The translations under genes and the position numbers were made by a program. Positions 1-8,018 of a stretch of DNA of 48,392 nt are shown here, in pieces. The stretch spans positions 1 through 48,392 of the forward strand of contig NZ_JAFMJZ010000007.1 of assembly GCF_017853185.1 (NCBI RefSeq). Direction: 5' to 3'. Source of the stretch: Mycolicibacterium sp. (lineage in GTDB: Bacteria > Actinomycetota > Actinomycetes > Mycobacteriales > Mycobacteriaceae). The notes beneath the pieces are model-generated. The model made no database searches, was not told where the DNA came from, and was given only the letters and a program-made list of their open reading frames with translations. Each line of letters starts with the position of its first letter. Within the stretch, counting starts at the first letter, position 1.

Positions 1-483
1 GTCGTCGAACTCATAGATCACCAGCAGCCCGGCGAACGCCGCGAGCACCCAGGCCAGCCCGCCCGCCAGTGCGGGCCGCAACGCGGCCACGATCATCACC
101 ACGCCCAGGGCCGCCGACCACGCCGTCGACTCGTTGAGGACGTGCCCCGCGGCGGACTGCGGGACCCCCAGGCCCGCGCCGAGGCTCTGGGTGATCGCCA
201 ACGCGACCTGCGTGACTCCGACGGCGCCCAGCGACCACCGCGGCCACGACGCCACCAGGGCGTCCAACCGGTCGGGCTCGCTGTTCACCGGGGCGCGGAC
301 GACCGCGACCTGGGAGCGCCCCGCCAGCCGGCGCAGCAACTGGGTCTGCTCCACCGCGGCCGCCTGCCAGTTCCGGCACGGCTCGCAGCCGGCGAGATGC
401 TCGTCGACATGGGACGACGGGATGGGTTCGCGTTCCCCGTCGATGCGTGCCGACAGCGCCTCACGAGCGATGTCGCAGTTCAT
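1..483 (-). CDS. zf-HC2 zinc-finger membrane protein (anti-sigma-like), 3' part missing
   Basis: The visible 161 residues begin MNCDIAREAL and carry an H-x3-C-x2-C zinc motif (HLAGCEPC, about residues 29-36), as in the ZAS/zf-HC2 domain of anti-sigma factors. Two hydrophobic stretches (about 80-100 and 120-155) suggest an inner-membrane protein with its N-terminal zinc domain in the cytoplasm. An in-frame TGA sits two codons before the ATG, which fixes the start. The gene runs off the left edge, so its length and any partner sigma factor are unseen. A role in binding a sigma factor is inferred from the motif only. It is 47 bp downstream of the amidase gene on the same strand. Confidence 0.75.
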   Translation of the reverse strand, partial: MNCDIAREALSARIDGEREPIPSSHVDEHLAGCEPCRNWQAAAVEQTQLLRRLAGRSQVAVVRAPVNSEPDRLDALVASWPRWSLGAVGVTQVALAITQSLGAGLGVPQSAAGHVLNESTAWSAALGVVMIVAALRPALAGGLAWVLAAFAGLLVIYEFDD

Positions 484-530
484 GTGTCAATAGTCGCGCA
501 GACGGGCCGGTTTGTTCCAGCCGCGGTCGA

Positions 531-1244
531 TCAGCGGCCCGCGGTGATGCCGGCCACCCGGGCGTCGGCGTCGGATCCGCAGACCGGCCGCAGCTCGAAG
601 CCGGCTGTCAGGTTGTCGGCGATGCGCTTCTTGAGGTCCCCGGAGGTGACGTGGGCCTGCAGGCTGCGGCCCGGGCAGTCGGTTTCCCCGGGAGCCACCT
701 GCTGATGGCTGGCGAGAGTGTTCACACCGATCCCGAACTGCTGGGCGGCCCAGGCGCACACCAGCGCGGCGCCGTCGAGTTGGGCCTCGGTGACCGCCTC
801 GGTGTCGAAGTCGCCCTCGCACAGCACCAGGAAGTGGCCGGTGGTGTCGTAGTCGGTGGCGGTGTCACCGGCGATCGCGGTGTCGCGCAGCGCGAAGATG
901 TTGCCGTTGCGGTCGACGGCCGCGTGGTAGGCGATGTCGACCCAGCCCTTGTCGTCCTGGTGATAGCGCTGGTGCTGTTGCAGTCGCGCGACGATGCCGC
1001 GGTTGTCCGGCAGCGCCACCGCGGAGTGGTGAATGGTCATCCGGGTGATGGTGTGCGGGCGGCCGCCGGCCCGGGCCGGGCGGGCACCCCAGGCCTGACG
1101 GCACAGCATCACCCCGGACCGTTCCGTCGACGTCAGCAGTCGCACAGCCGGCCCCGGTCCGTCCGCACAGCCGGCGACCGACGTCAGCCCGACGCCCGCC
1201 GCGAACGTCAGGAGCTGTCGCCGGTTGAGACTCACGTCCGTCAC
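531..1244 (-). CDS. Exported N-acetylmuramoyl-L-alanine amidase / PGRP-type lipoprotein
   Basis: This 237-residue protein should cleave the amide between muramic acid and the stem peptide outside the membrane. The N-terminus has a twin-arginine pattern (NRRQLL) and a lipobox (VAGC, Cys26), so it is probably Tat-exported and lipid-anchored. The amidase_2/PGRP zinc ligands are visible: His72 or His73 in TIHHS, His180, and Cys190 in ETDCPG. Its start overlaps the end of the SulP gene by 4 bp, so it is the last gene of an ArsR-SulP-amidase operon. Pairing with an anion transporter is odd for a wall hydrolase. The family call is firm, but the substrate has not been tested. Confidence 0.85.
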   Translation of the reverse strand: MTDVSLNRRQLLTFAAGVGLTSVAGCADGPGPAVRLLTSTERSGVMLCRQAWGARPARAGGRPHTITRMTIHHSAVALPDNRGIVARLQQHQRYHQDDKGWVDIAYHAAVDRNGNIFALRDTAIAGDTATDYDTTGHFLVLCEGDFDTEAVTEAQLDGAALVCAWAAQQFGIGVNTLASHQQVAPGETDCPGRSLQAHVTSGDLKKRIADNLTAGFELRPVCGSDADARVAGITAGR

Positions 1245-2887
1245 CCTAGAGGCACGGCAGGGGGAGGCACGGCATGGGACCGGGCATGGGCGACGGCCTC
1301 CTCCAGGGAGTCGACCATGTGGTTCTCATGGCGCAGCGCGTCGAAGATTCCCATGTTGGTGAGCAGGCCGAGGTGTTCGGCCTGCACCCCCTTGATGATG
1401 ACGGTGATCCCGCGGGACTCGAGTTCCTCGGTGATCTCGGCCAGCGTGTGCGCCCCGGTCGCGTCGAGCATGCCCAGTTGCGACATCCGGATGATGACCA
1501 CCGACACCTGGTGCTGGTCGGCGTCGGTGATCGCAGTCGAAATGCGCTCGGCCGCTCCGAAGAACATCGCCCCGTCCAATCGCAGCAGCGCGATGCGCTC
1601 ATCACCGGGTTGGCGGGGGCCGGGAAGTTCCTCGCGGACGACGCTGCTGCGCCGCGCCACCGTGCGCAGCGCGAAGAACGCGGCGACGACGATCCCGATC
1701 TCGACCGCCTCGATCAGGTCGAAGCAGACGGTCACCACCGCGGTCAGCACGAACGCCAGCGCGTCGGATCGGGTCGAGTGCAGGATCTTGCGCACCGTGC
1801 CGAACGAGACCATCCGGAACGCGGTCACCATCAACACCCCGGCCAGGGCGGACAACGGGATCGCCGCCACCGGTCCGGTGGCCAGGTACACCACCGCCAG
1901 GAGAAGTAAGGAGTGCACGATCGCAGCCATGCGCGTGCGGGCTCCGGAGCGGACGTTGACAGCGGTTCGGGCGATCGCCCCGGTGGCGGGCATGCCGCCG
2001 AAGACCCCGGCCGCCACCGACGCCAGGCCCTGGCCCACCAGTTCGCGGTCCGGGTCATACGAGCCGGTCGGGGTCATCGTCGCGGCCACCCGCGCCGAGA
2101 GCAGCGACTCGATCGCGGCCAGGGCGGCGATCGCCACCGCCGCCCCGAACAGCGTGCGCATCGCCTCGAAGTCGACCTGAGGCATCGCCGGGGCGGGAAG
2201 GTGCGACGGCAATCTGCCGATGGTGGCCACCGGCAGGTGCCACGCCACGACCGCGACGGTCGCCACCACGACGGCGGTCAGCGACTCGGGGATGGCCCGG
2301 TGCAGCCGCGGCAGGCCGACCATGAGAACAGCGACCAGGCCGACGATCGCCAGGGTGGAACCTGCTGCCGCCCAGTCGGCCTCGCGGACCACCGTCCACG
2401 CCGCGGTCAACGTCCGGTGCCCGGCCGGGGCCGTCGTCCCGAACGCGCTGGGCACCTGCTGAAGGAAGATGATCGCGGCGATCCCGAGGGTGAAGCCCTC
2501 GATCACCGGCCACGGGATGAACGTCACGGCGCGACCGAGTCCGGTGAACCCGGCGGTGAGAACCAGAACGCCGGCCAGCAGCGTCACCACCGCGATGCTG
2601 CCCGCGCCGTGCGCGGCGACGATCGGGGCGAGCACCACCGCCATCGCCCCGGTCGGGCCGGACACCTGGACCGGCGAACCGCCGAACACCGCCGCCACCA
2701 GGCCGGCCACCACCGCGGTGATCAGACCCGCGGCGGCGCCGACGCCGGAACTGATCCCGAACGCCAGAGCCAACGGCAACGCGACGACGCCGACAGTGAT
2801 GCCGGCCAGCAGATCGATGCGCCAGGACTGCCGCAGCCCGGCGTAGTCACCGCGGTGGGGGAGCAGTCGCCGCCATTCGGCGGTCAT
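1241..2887 (-). CDS. SulP (SLC26) family anion transporter with STAS domain
   Basis: This 548-residue membrane protein starts with the typical SulP entry region (DLLAGITVGVVALPLALAFG), followed by a QVSGPTGAM signature and about a dozen hydrophobic helices. The cytoplasmic C-terminus, from about residue 430, is a STAS domain (LLRLDGAMFFGAAE, then MLDATGAHTLAEI). Members carry sulfate, bicarbonate or other anions, and the sequence alone does not say which. The start codon overlaps the ArsR stop by 4 bp and its own stop overlaps the amidase start by 4 bp, so the three genes are translationally coupled. The ArsR repressor is the likely regulator. Confidence 0.93.
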   Translation of the reverse strand: MTAEWRRLLPHRGDYAGLRQSWRIDLLAGITVGVVALPLALAFGISSGVGAAAGLITAVVAGLVAAVFGGSPVQVSGPTGAMAVVLAPIVAAHGAGSIAVVTLLAGVLVLTAGFTGLGRAVTFIPWPVIEGFTLGIAAIIFLQQVPSAFGTTAPAGHRTLTAAWTVVREADWAAAGSTLAIVGLVAVLMVGLPRLHRAIPESLTAVVVATVAVVAWHLPVATIGRLPSHLPAPAMPQVDFEAMRTLFGAAVAIAALAAIESLLSARVAATMTPTGSYDPDRELVGQGLASVAAGVFGGMPATGAIARTAVNVRSGARTRMAAIVHSLLLLAVVYLATGPVAAIPLSALAGVLMVTAFRMVSFGTVRKILHSTRSDALAFVLTAVVTVCFDLIEAVEIGIVVAAFFALRTVARRSSVVREELPGPRQPGDERIALLRLDGAMFFGAAERISTAITDADQHQVSVVIIRMSQLGMLDATGAHTLAEITEELESRGITVIIKGVQAEHLGLLTNMGIFDALRHENHMVDSLEEAVAHARSHAVPPPAVPLG

Positions 2888-3258
2888 CGGTGATCGCCGA
2901 CCGGGGGCAGCGCATCGAAGGCGTCGAACTGCTGCCGTTGTGACCGCAGGGTGTCGGCCAGGAACGCGCGGGCGATCACCAGTAGTTCAGCCACCGATGG
3001 ATGCGCGAGTTCGTAGAAGACCGCGTTGCCCACCCGTTCGGCCCGGACCACTCCATGCCGTTTGAGCACCGCGAGATGCTGGGACAGCAGGGTGGGCTCG
3101 ATGCCGGTCTCGGTGAGGATCTCGCCCACCCCGGTCGGGCGGGCGTTGGCGGACAGGATCTCCAGAACGCGGATCCGCGCCGGGTGCGACAACGCTTTGA
3201 AGAGATTCGCTTTGATCTCGTAGAGCGGCCGGTTGTCGCTGCCGGGGAAGACGGGCAT
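2884..3258 (-). CDS. ArsR-family winged-helix repressor
   Basis: This 124-residue protein has the ArsR fold: FKALSHPARIRVLEIL, a recognition helix around EPTLLSQHLAVLKRHGVV and a wing ending in AVFYELAH. The start at MPVFPG is chosen because GAGG lies 6 nt upstream. A longer reading frame continues upstream but lacks family similarity. There is no obvious ELCVC-type metal motif in the recognition helix, so the inducer is not evident. It heads the SulP-amidase operon, and a perfect inverted repeat just upstream is the likely operator. Confidence 0.9.
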   Translation of the reverse strand: MPVFPGSDNRPLYEIKANLFKALSHPARIRVLEILSANARPTGVGEILTETGIEPTLLSQHLAVLKRHGVVRAERVGNAVFYELAHPSVAELLVIARAFLADTLRSQRQQFDAFDALPPVGDHR

Positions 3259-3276
3259 CGGAACCTCACGAATTGA

Positions 3277-3300
3277 TGGATTGAACGAATTCTCAATCCA
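3277..3300. promoter_or_regulatory. Inverted-repeat operator between arsR and DUF2237 gene
   Basis: TGGATTGA (3277-3284) and TCAATCCA (3293-3300) are perfect reverse complements separated by 8 bp. A further ATTGATGGATTGA direct repetition overlaps the left arm. The site lies 19-42 bp upstream of arsR and 35-58 bp upstream of the divergent gene. Its size and A/T-rich half-sites fit a dimeric winged-helix repressor such as the adjacent ArsR protein. Binding is inferred. Confidence 0.65.
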
Positions 3301-3334
3301 CTGTACGGGTGCGATGTGGGTCGATACTGGTCCG

Positions 3335-3721
3335 ATGGTGGATCGCAACGTCCTCGGCGGCCCATTGGAGCCGTGTGGCACCGACCCGATGACCGGTTTC
3401 CACCGGGACGGCTGCTGCTCGACCGGCGAGGAGGACCGCGGCCTGCACACCATCTGCGCCGTCGTCACCGCCGAATTCCTCGACCACCAGCAGTCCATCG
3501 GCAACGACCTGTCGACCCCGATGCCGCAGTTCCGGTTCCCCGGCCTGGTGCCCGGCGACCGGTGGTGCGTCACCGCGCGCAACTGGCTGCGCGCTTACCG
3601 GGACGGCTGCGCGGCCCCGGTGGTGCTGGCGAGCACCCACGAACGCACCCTCGACGTGGTGCCGTTGGAGGCTCTCCAGGAGCACGCGGTGGACGTCCCG
3701 GACGACTTAACCGGGCTGTGA
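3335..3721 (+). CDS. DUF2237 family protein
   Basis: The 128-residue protein matches the DUF2237 signature from its first residues: NVLGGPLEPCGTDPMTGF, then RDGCCSTGEEDRGLHTICA, then GDRWCVTARNWLRA. The family is small, soluble and of unknown biochemical function. The start ATG at MVDRNVL places the conserved block at the N-terminus. An upstream ATG at 3314 is in frame but adds only non-conserved residues. A GATACT hexamer ends 6 nt before the ATG, so a leaderless mRNA is possible. It is transcribed divergently from arsR and shares the inverted-repeat region. Confidence 0.85.
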   Translation: MVDRNVLGGPLEPCGTDPMTGFHRDGCCSTGEEDRGLHTICAVVTAEFLDHQQSIGNDLSTPMPQFRFPGLVPGDRWCVTARNWLRAYRDGCAAPVVLASTHERTLDVVPLEALQEHAVDVPDDLTGL

Positions 3722-3998
3722 TTCGCTGATGGCTATTTGCTGGGCATGCGCAGAAAGCCGGCCCTCGGGGTTCTGTGACGGCCCTCACCGCTAATCATTT
3801 TGGGCGCTGAATTGCACTATAAAGGCAGTTCAATGGCCTTTTACGGCGGCGATTCGGGAAATTCCGAAAGTCCTGCGCAGAATGCGCAAAACTGACTAAA
3901 AAGCGCACTTCGTGGTTTGCGAGCACAAGAGCGACAGCTCCGTAACGCCGCGCCTAGCTTTGGCGAAAGGTTAATTACCGAAACGTTAGGAGCGCGAC
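3722..3998. other. AT-richer intergenic region upstream of the papA-like gene
   Basis: These 277 bp are visibly richer in A and T than the flanking genes and carry no convincing ORF. Visible signals are a weak hairpin AAAGGC/GCCTTT (3821-3826, 3836-3841) followed by TTT, which could end transcription from the DUF2237 gene; an inverted repeat TTCGG-n6-CCGAA (3855-3870); two TGCGCA palindromes nine bases apart (3876-3881, 3885-3890); and TTTGC-GA-GCA (3916-3925). A good ribosome binding site AGGAG (3988-3992) precedes the next start by 6 nt. Which of these are operators is unknown. Confidence 0.5.
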
Positions 3999-5441
3999 AT
4001 GGTCGCCATTGGTTCCATCAGTTCCACGTGGCATCCCGGCCGTGGACAGGTGACCATCTGGACCGCCTCGCCGGCCAGCCGCGAGATCATGGCGCGCGCC
4101 GAGCGGGACCTCCTGGCGCCGAGCTTCCAGCAGGCGCAGCACCTGCGCACCGCGCACTTCGCCCGCAACATCGGTCGTGAGGTTCCGCGGTTGATCCTGG
4201 CCGCCTGGGACGTCGAGGGCTGGTGCGACATCGCCGCGATGACCGAGGCGATCAATGCCCACGTCCGTCGCCACGACACCTACCACAGTGCTTTCGATGT
4301 CAGGACCGTCGACGTCTCCGGTGACGATGAGATCGTCATCACCCGACGGACCGTCGGCGATCCGTCGGCGATCGAGTTCACCCCGGCCGCCATGGGCTTC
4401 ATGGAGCAGGACGAGGTGCGGTCCTTCGTGCAGTCGTCGACCCCGGGCACCTTGGAGTGGGATTGCTTCACCTTCGGTGTGATCCAGAAGGCCGACCACT
4501 TCACCGTCTACGCCAACATCGATCACCTGCACACCGACGGTTCGTCGGCCGTGCTGATCTACCGGGATATCAACCAGACCTACGAGGCCCTGGTCAACGA
4601 CGAGACCCACACCCTGCCGCAGGCCGGGGAGTACCGCGACTTCACCGCCAAGCAGCGGCTGCAGGTCGAGGCCATGACGCGGGACTCGCGGCCGATCAAG
4701 GACTGGATCGACTTCGCCAAGGAGGCCGACGGCGGCTGGCCGAGCTTCCCGCTGGAACTCGGCGACGCCGGCGTCACCGGTAAGGGCCGGGCCGTCACGA
4801 TCGAGCTGCTCAACGGCGAACAGACCCAGGCGTTCGACGCCGCCTGCCAGGCCGCCGGCGCGCGGTTCAGCGGTGGCGTGATGGCGTGTGCGGCGATGGC
4901 CGATCACCAGTTCACCGGTGCCGAGACCTTCCACACCTTCACCCCGTCGGACACCCGCAACCGTGAGCAGGCCGGAAGCGCCGGCTGGTACGCCAGCCTG
5001 TTCCCGGTCACCGTCGACGTCGAGGACGGCAACTTCGCGCAGATGGCGCGTTCGGCGCAGAAGTCGTTCGACGCCAACAAGAACCTGTCCGCGGTTCCGT
5101 TCGAGAAGGCCCTCGAGCTGGCCACCCCCGGTGAGCTCGGCCAGACCCAGTCGAGCCGGCCGATGATGGTCTCGCTGTTCGACTTCCGGAAGCTGACCGA
5201 CGCCAACGCCAACCGGCTCGGCATCTACATCGACGACCTGAACCACGGTGGCATCAACATGTGGGTCACCCGCAACGCCAACAACACCATCGTCACGGTG
5301 TCCTACCCGGACACCCTCGAGTCCCGGCACTCGGTGCACGAGTACCTGGGCGCCCTGCGGACCGCCTTCGTCGGCACCGCCGCCCTCAACGAGGCGTGGG
5401 CCGATCAGCTCGCCGACCAGGCTTTTGCTCATTCTGCTTAA
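3999..5441 (+). CDS. PapA-like condensation-domain acyltransferase
   Basis: The 480-residue protein resembles mycobacterial polyketide-associated (PapA) acyltransferases of the trehalose-lipid pathways. Near the N-terminus it has WHPGRG and TASPAS, then RLILAAWDVEG and INAHVRRHDTYHS. The catalytic motif DHLHTDG (175-181) supplies the HxxxDG residues His176, Asp180 and Gly181, with Asp in place of the first His of HHxxxDG. Family members transfer long acyl chains from CoA or a carrier protein to a hydroxyl. No pks, fadD or mmpL gene is nearby, so the acceptor is unknown. It sits 21 bp before a CitA-type sensor kinase and may be cotranscribed with it. Confidence 0.85.
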   Translation: MVAIGSISSTWHPGRGQVTIWTASPASREIMARAERDLLAPSFQQAQHLRTAHFARNIGREVPRLILAAWDVEGWCDIAAMTEAINAHVRRHDTYHSAFDVRTVDVSGDDEIVITRRTVGDPSAIEFTPAAMGFMEQDEVRSFVQSSTPGTLEWDCFTFGVIQKADHFTVYANIDHLHTDGSSAVLIYRDINQTYEALVNDETHTLPQAGEYRDFTAKQRLQVEAMTRDSRPIKDWIDFAKEADGGWPSFPLELGDAGVTGKGRAVTIELLNGEQTQAFDAACQAAGARFSGGVMACAAMADHQFTGAETFHTFTPSDTRNREQAGSAGWYASLFPVTVDVEDGNFAQMARSAQKSFDANKNLSAVPFEKALELATPGELGQTQSSRPMMVSLFDFRKLTDANANRLGIYIDDLNHGGINMWVTRNANNTIVTVSYPDTLESRHSVHEYLGALRTAFVGTAALNEAWADQLADQAFAHSA

Positions 5442-5462
5442 GTAGCCGGGTAAGCTACCCGG

Positions 5463-7121
5463 GTGGCCGGGAAGGGTAAGCACCGCATCGACCTGCGGCT
5501 CGCAACGCAGATTCTGCTGTTGCAGCTGACGGTGGTGGCGCTGACCCTGGGAATCGCCTTCGCCCTGCTGGCCGTGGTGAGCCAACGCCGGCTGATCCAC
5601 GAGTACGGCACCCGCTCGTTGGACATCGCCCGGGTGGTCGCCGACGGCCCGGCGGTGCGCGAGGAAGTCGCGCGCGACAACGCGAACCTGCCGACGGTCG
5701 ACCAGTTGGAGGAGGGGCAACTGCAGAAGCTTGCCGGTCAGGTGCTGCACGCCACCGGAGCCCTGTTCGTGGTGATCACCACCGAGAAGGGGATCCGGCT
5801 GACCCATCCCAATCGCGATGAGTTGGGCAAGCCGGTCAGCACCGAGCCGTTCGCCGCGTTGACCGGTCGTGAGGAGGTCAGCCAGGCGACTGGCACCCTC
5901 GGGCCGTCCGTACGCGCGAAAGTCCCGGTGTTCGCACCGGATTCGGAGAAGGTCGTCGGTCAGGTCAGCGTCGGCATGTCCACCTCGTGGGTGTACCGCC
6001 TGCTCAGCAGCGACCTGCGCGCCGCTCTGCTGACCGGAGGCCCGGCACTGCTGACCGGCGGAGTTCTCTCGGTGCTGCTGGCCCGACGCTGGCGCAAGCA
6101 GACGCTGGATCTGCAGCCCACCGAGATGACCGAACTGGTGCGCACCCAGGAGGCGGTGCTGCACGGCATCGGCGAAGGAGTGCTGGCCGCCGACACCAAC
6201 GGCAACACCACCTTCGTCAACGACGAGGCCTGCCGGCTGCTCGAGATCGGTTCTGTCACAGGGCAACCCGTCGACCAGATCGGTCTGACCCCGCGTGTGC
6301 TGGGTGTGTTGCGCGCCTGCGATCCGACGCCGACGCTGGCCAACGTGGGGGACCGGGTGCTGGTGGTCTCGGCCCGGCCGGTGTCGCGGGAGGGCCAGGA
6401 ACTGGGCACCGTGCTCGTCGTCCGCGACCGCACCGACGTGGAGTCGCTGACCCGCCAGTTGGACGCGGTGCGGCTGATGAGCACCGTGCTGCGGGCGCAG
6501 CGCCATGAATACGCCAACCGGCTGCACCTGCTCAACGGCCTGCTGCACGGCGGTCACTCCGATGACGCCTCGCAGTATCTCGAGGAGCTGCTGGGCTCCG
6601 GCCCGTTGGGATCCGCGCTGCCCGGCATCGACACCATCCGCGACAACTACCTGCAGGCGCTGCTGGCGGCCAAGGCCGCCGGCGTCCGGGAGGCCGGCGT
6701 GACGCTGCGGATCGGCGAGAGCACCTGGGTGCCCGGACAGCTCGTCCTGCCGGTCGACGTCACCACCGTGCTGGGAAATCTGCTCGACAATGCCATCGAC
6801 GCCGCCCGTACCGGCAGCAGTACCGAGAAGGTGGTGGAAGTCGAACTGCTGCAAGACAATTCGACGCTGCACATCACCGTCGCCGACAGCGGCGACGGGG
6901 TGGCCTCGGACCTGACCGAGGAGATCTTCGTCGAGGGCGCCTCGACCAAACCTCAGTCCGACATCCCCGGCGGCCGCGGCATCGGCCTCACGCTGTCCCG
7001 GCAGATCGCCCGGGCACTCGGTGGCGACATCCGGTTGTCCCGTTCGCGTAATCCAGGGGCGGAACTGTGCGGTGCGGAGTTCATCGCCGTCCTGCCGGGC
7101 GTGATGGGGGAGTCGCAATGA
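5463..7121 (+). CDS. CitA/DcuS-family sensor histidine kinase
   Basis: The 552-residue membrane kinase starts at GTG. It has TM1 at about 17-39, an extracellular PAS-like domain (about 40-178) typical of di- and tricarboxylate sensors, TM2 at about 186-207, a cytoplasmic PAS domain (about 225-325), and the family H-box QRHEYANRLHLLNGLL with phospho-acceptor His348. The C-terminal ATPase shows LGNLLDNAIDAA and GGRGIGL. These kinases normally control citrate, C4-dicarboxylate or tricarboxylate uptake, but no transporter gene is adjacent here. Its stop overlaps the response regulator start by 4 bp. Confidence 0.92.
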   Translation: MAGKGKHRIDLRLATQILLLQLTVVALTLGIAFALLAVVSQRRLIHEYGTRSLDIARVVADGPAVREEVARDNANLPTVDQLEEGQLQKLAGQVLHATGALFVVITTEKGIRLTHPNRDELGKPVSTEPFAALTGREEVSQATGTLGPSVRAKVPVFAPDSEKVVGQVSVGMSTSWVYRLLSSDLRAALLTGGPALLTGGVLSVLLARRWRKQTLDLQPTEMTELVRTQEAVLHGIGEGVLAADTNGNTTFVNDEACRLLEIGSVTGQPVDQIGLTPRVLGVLRACDPTPTLANVGDRVLVVSARPVSREGQELGTVLVVRDRTDVESLTRQLDAVRLMSTVLRAQRHEYANRLHLLNGLLHGGHSDDASQYLEELLGSGPLGSALPGIDTIRDNYLQALLAAKAAGVREAGVTLRIGESTWVPGQLVLPVDVTTVLGNLLDNAIDAARTGSSTEKVVEVELLQDNSTLHITVADSGDGVASDLTEEIFVEGASTKPQSDIPGGRGIGLTLSRQIARALGGDIRLSRSRNPGAELCGAEFIAVLPGVMGESQ

Positions 7122-7798
7122 CCAACCCCGATCTGACCGTGCTGGTGGTCGACGACGATTTCCGGGTCGCCCACATGCATGCCGGCATCGTCGAGGCGAT
7201 GCCCGGCTTCACGGTGGTCGGCACCGCCAACACGCTGGCCGCCGCCCGCAAGGTCGCCCCGGTCGACCTAGCCCTGGTCGACGTCTACCTGCCGGACGGG
7301 TCCGGGATCGACTTGGTCCGGGAACTGCACGGTGACGCCATGGTCCTCAGCGCCGCGACGGAGGCCGAGACCGTCCGTGCCGCGATGGCGGCCGGCGCGC
7401 TGAGTTATCTGGTCAAACCGTTCGCGCCGACCGATCTGGCCGCCCGGTTGTCCGGCTACGCCCGTTACCGGCGGATTCTGACCGGCCGGAACCTCTCCCA
7501 GGAGGAGATCGACGCCGCCCTGGACGCGTTGCGCCCCCGGGTGGCTCCCCAGCAGTCGCTCTCGGTCGCGCAGTCACCCACCAAGGACCTGGTGCTGGAG
7601 GCACTGGCCACCGCGGATGCGCCGATGTCGGCCGCCGAGGTCGCCGCCGCGATCGGGGTCTCGCGGGCGACCGCCCAGCGCTATCTGGCCAACATGGCCA
7701 CCACCGACGAGGTCAAGGTCGGGCTGCGTTACGGCACCACCGGACGCCCCGAGCAGGAGTTCACCGCGAAACCAAAGGGGCCAAAGAGACTGAAGTGA
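7118..7798 (+). CDS. CitB/DcuR-family response regulator
   Basis: The 226-residue partner of the upstream kinase has an N-terminal receiver domain with VVDDD acidic residues, phospho-acceptor Asp55 in ALVDVYLPDG and the conserved Lys in SYLVKPF. A linker of about 60 residues leads to a C-terminal helix-turn-helix (AAEVAAAIGVSRATAQRYL), the usual layout of this family. ATGA overlap with the kinase fixes the start. Two TTTGC/GCAAA inverted repeats right downstream, before the next gene, are candidate binding sites. Confidence 0.92.
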   Translation: MTNPDLTVLVVDDDFRVAHMHAGIVEAMPGFTVVGTANTLAAARKVAPVDLALVDVYLPDGSGIDLVRELHGDAMVLSAATEAETVRAAMAAGALSYLVKPFAPTDLAARLSGYARYRRILTGRNLSQEEIDAALDALRPRVAPQQSLSVAQSPTKDLVLEALATADAPMSAAEVAAAIGVSRATAQRYLANMATTDEVKVGLRYGTTGRPEQEFTAKPKGPKRLK

Positions 7799-7835
7799 AT
7801 TGCGACGCGCCGGGTTTCGAATCGGCGGCGACAAT

Positions 7836-7870
7836 TTTGCGCAGCAAACCACCTGCCTATTTGCAGCAAA
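7836..7870. promoter_or_regulatory. Two tandem TTTGC-n-GCAAA inverted repeats
   Basis: TTTGC-GCA-GCAAA spans 7836-7848 and TTTGC-A-GCAAA spans 7860-7870. The two centres are about 23 bp apart, close to two helical turns, so bound dimers would sit on one face. They lie 38-72 bp after the regulator stop and about 150 bp before the Asp/Ser/His-rich protein gene. A related TTTGC-GA-GCA occurs at 3916-3925 upstream of the papA-like gene. Use by the CitB-type regulator is inferred. Confidence 0.5.
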
Positions 7871-8018
7871 TACGGTGCAAGCGCCCGATGATGCGGGATT
7901 GGGGCCCAAAGCCCCTACTGGACAAGTTTGCTCGCGTACAACATGATACTTAGCTGAGGGGTTTCTCTCGGCAAAGAACGGGCAACGTTCGAAAGACACG
8001 ATTGAGGGGATTTTTGAC

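Noticed and set aside
3975-7118. A 1047-codon open frame on the minus strand
   Set aside because: It lies antisense to the papA-like and kinase genes, has His/Gln/Gly-rich composition typical of high-GC shadow frames, and shows no domain.
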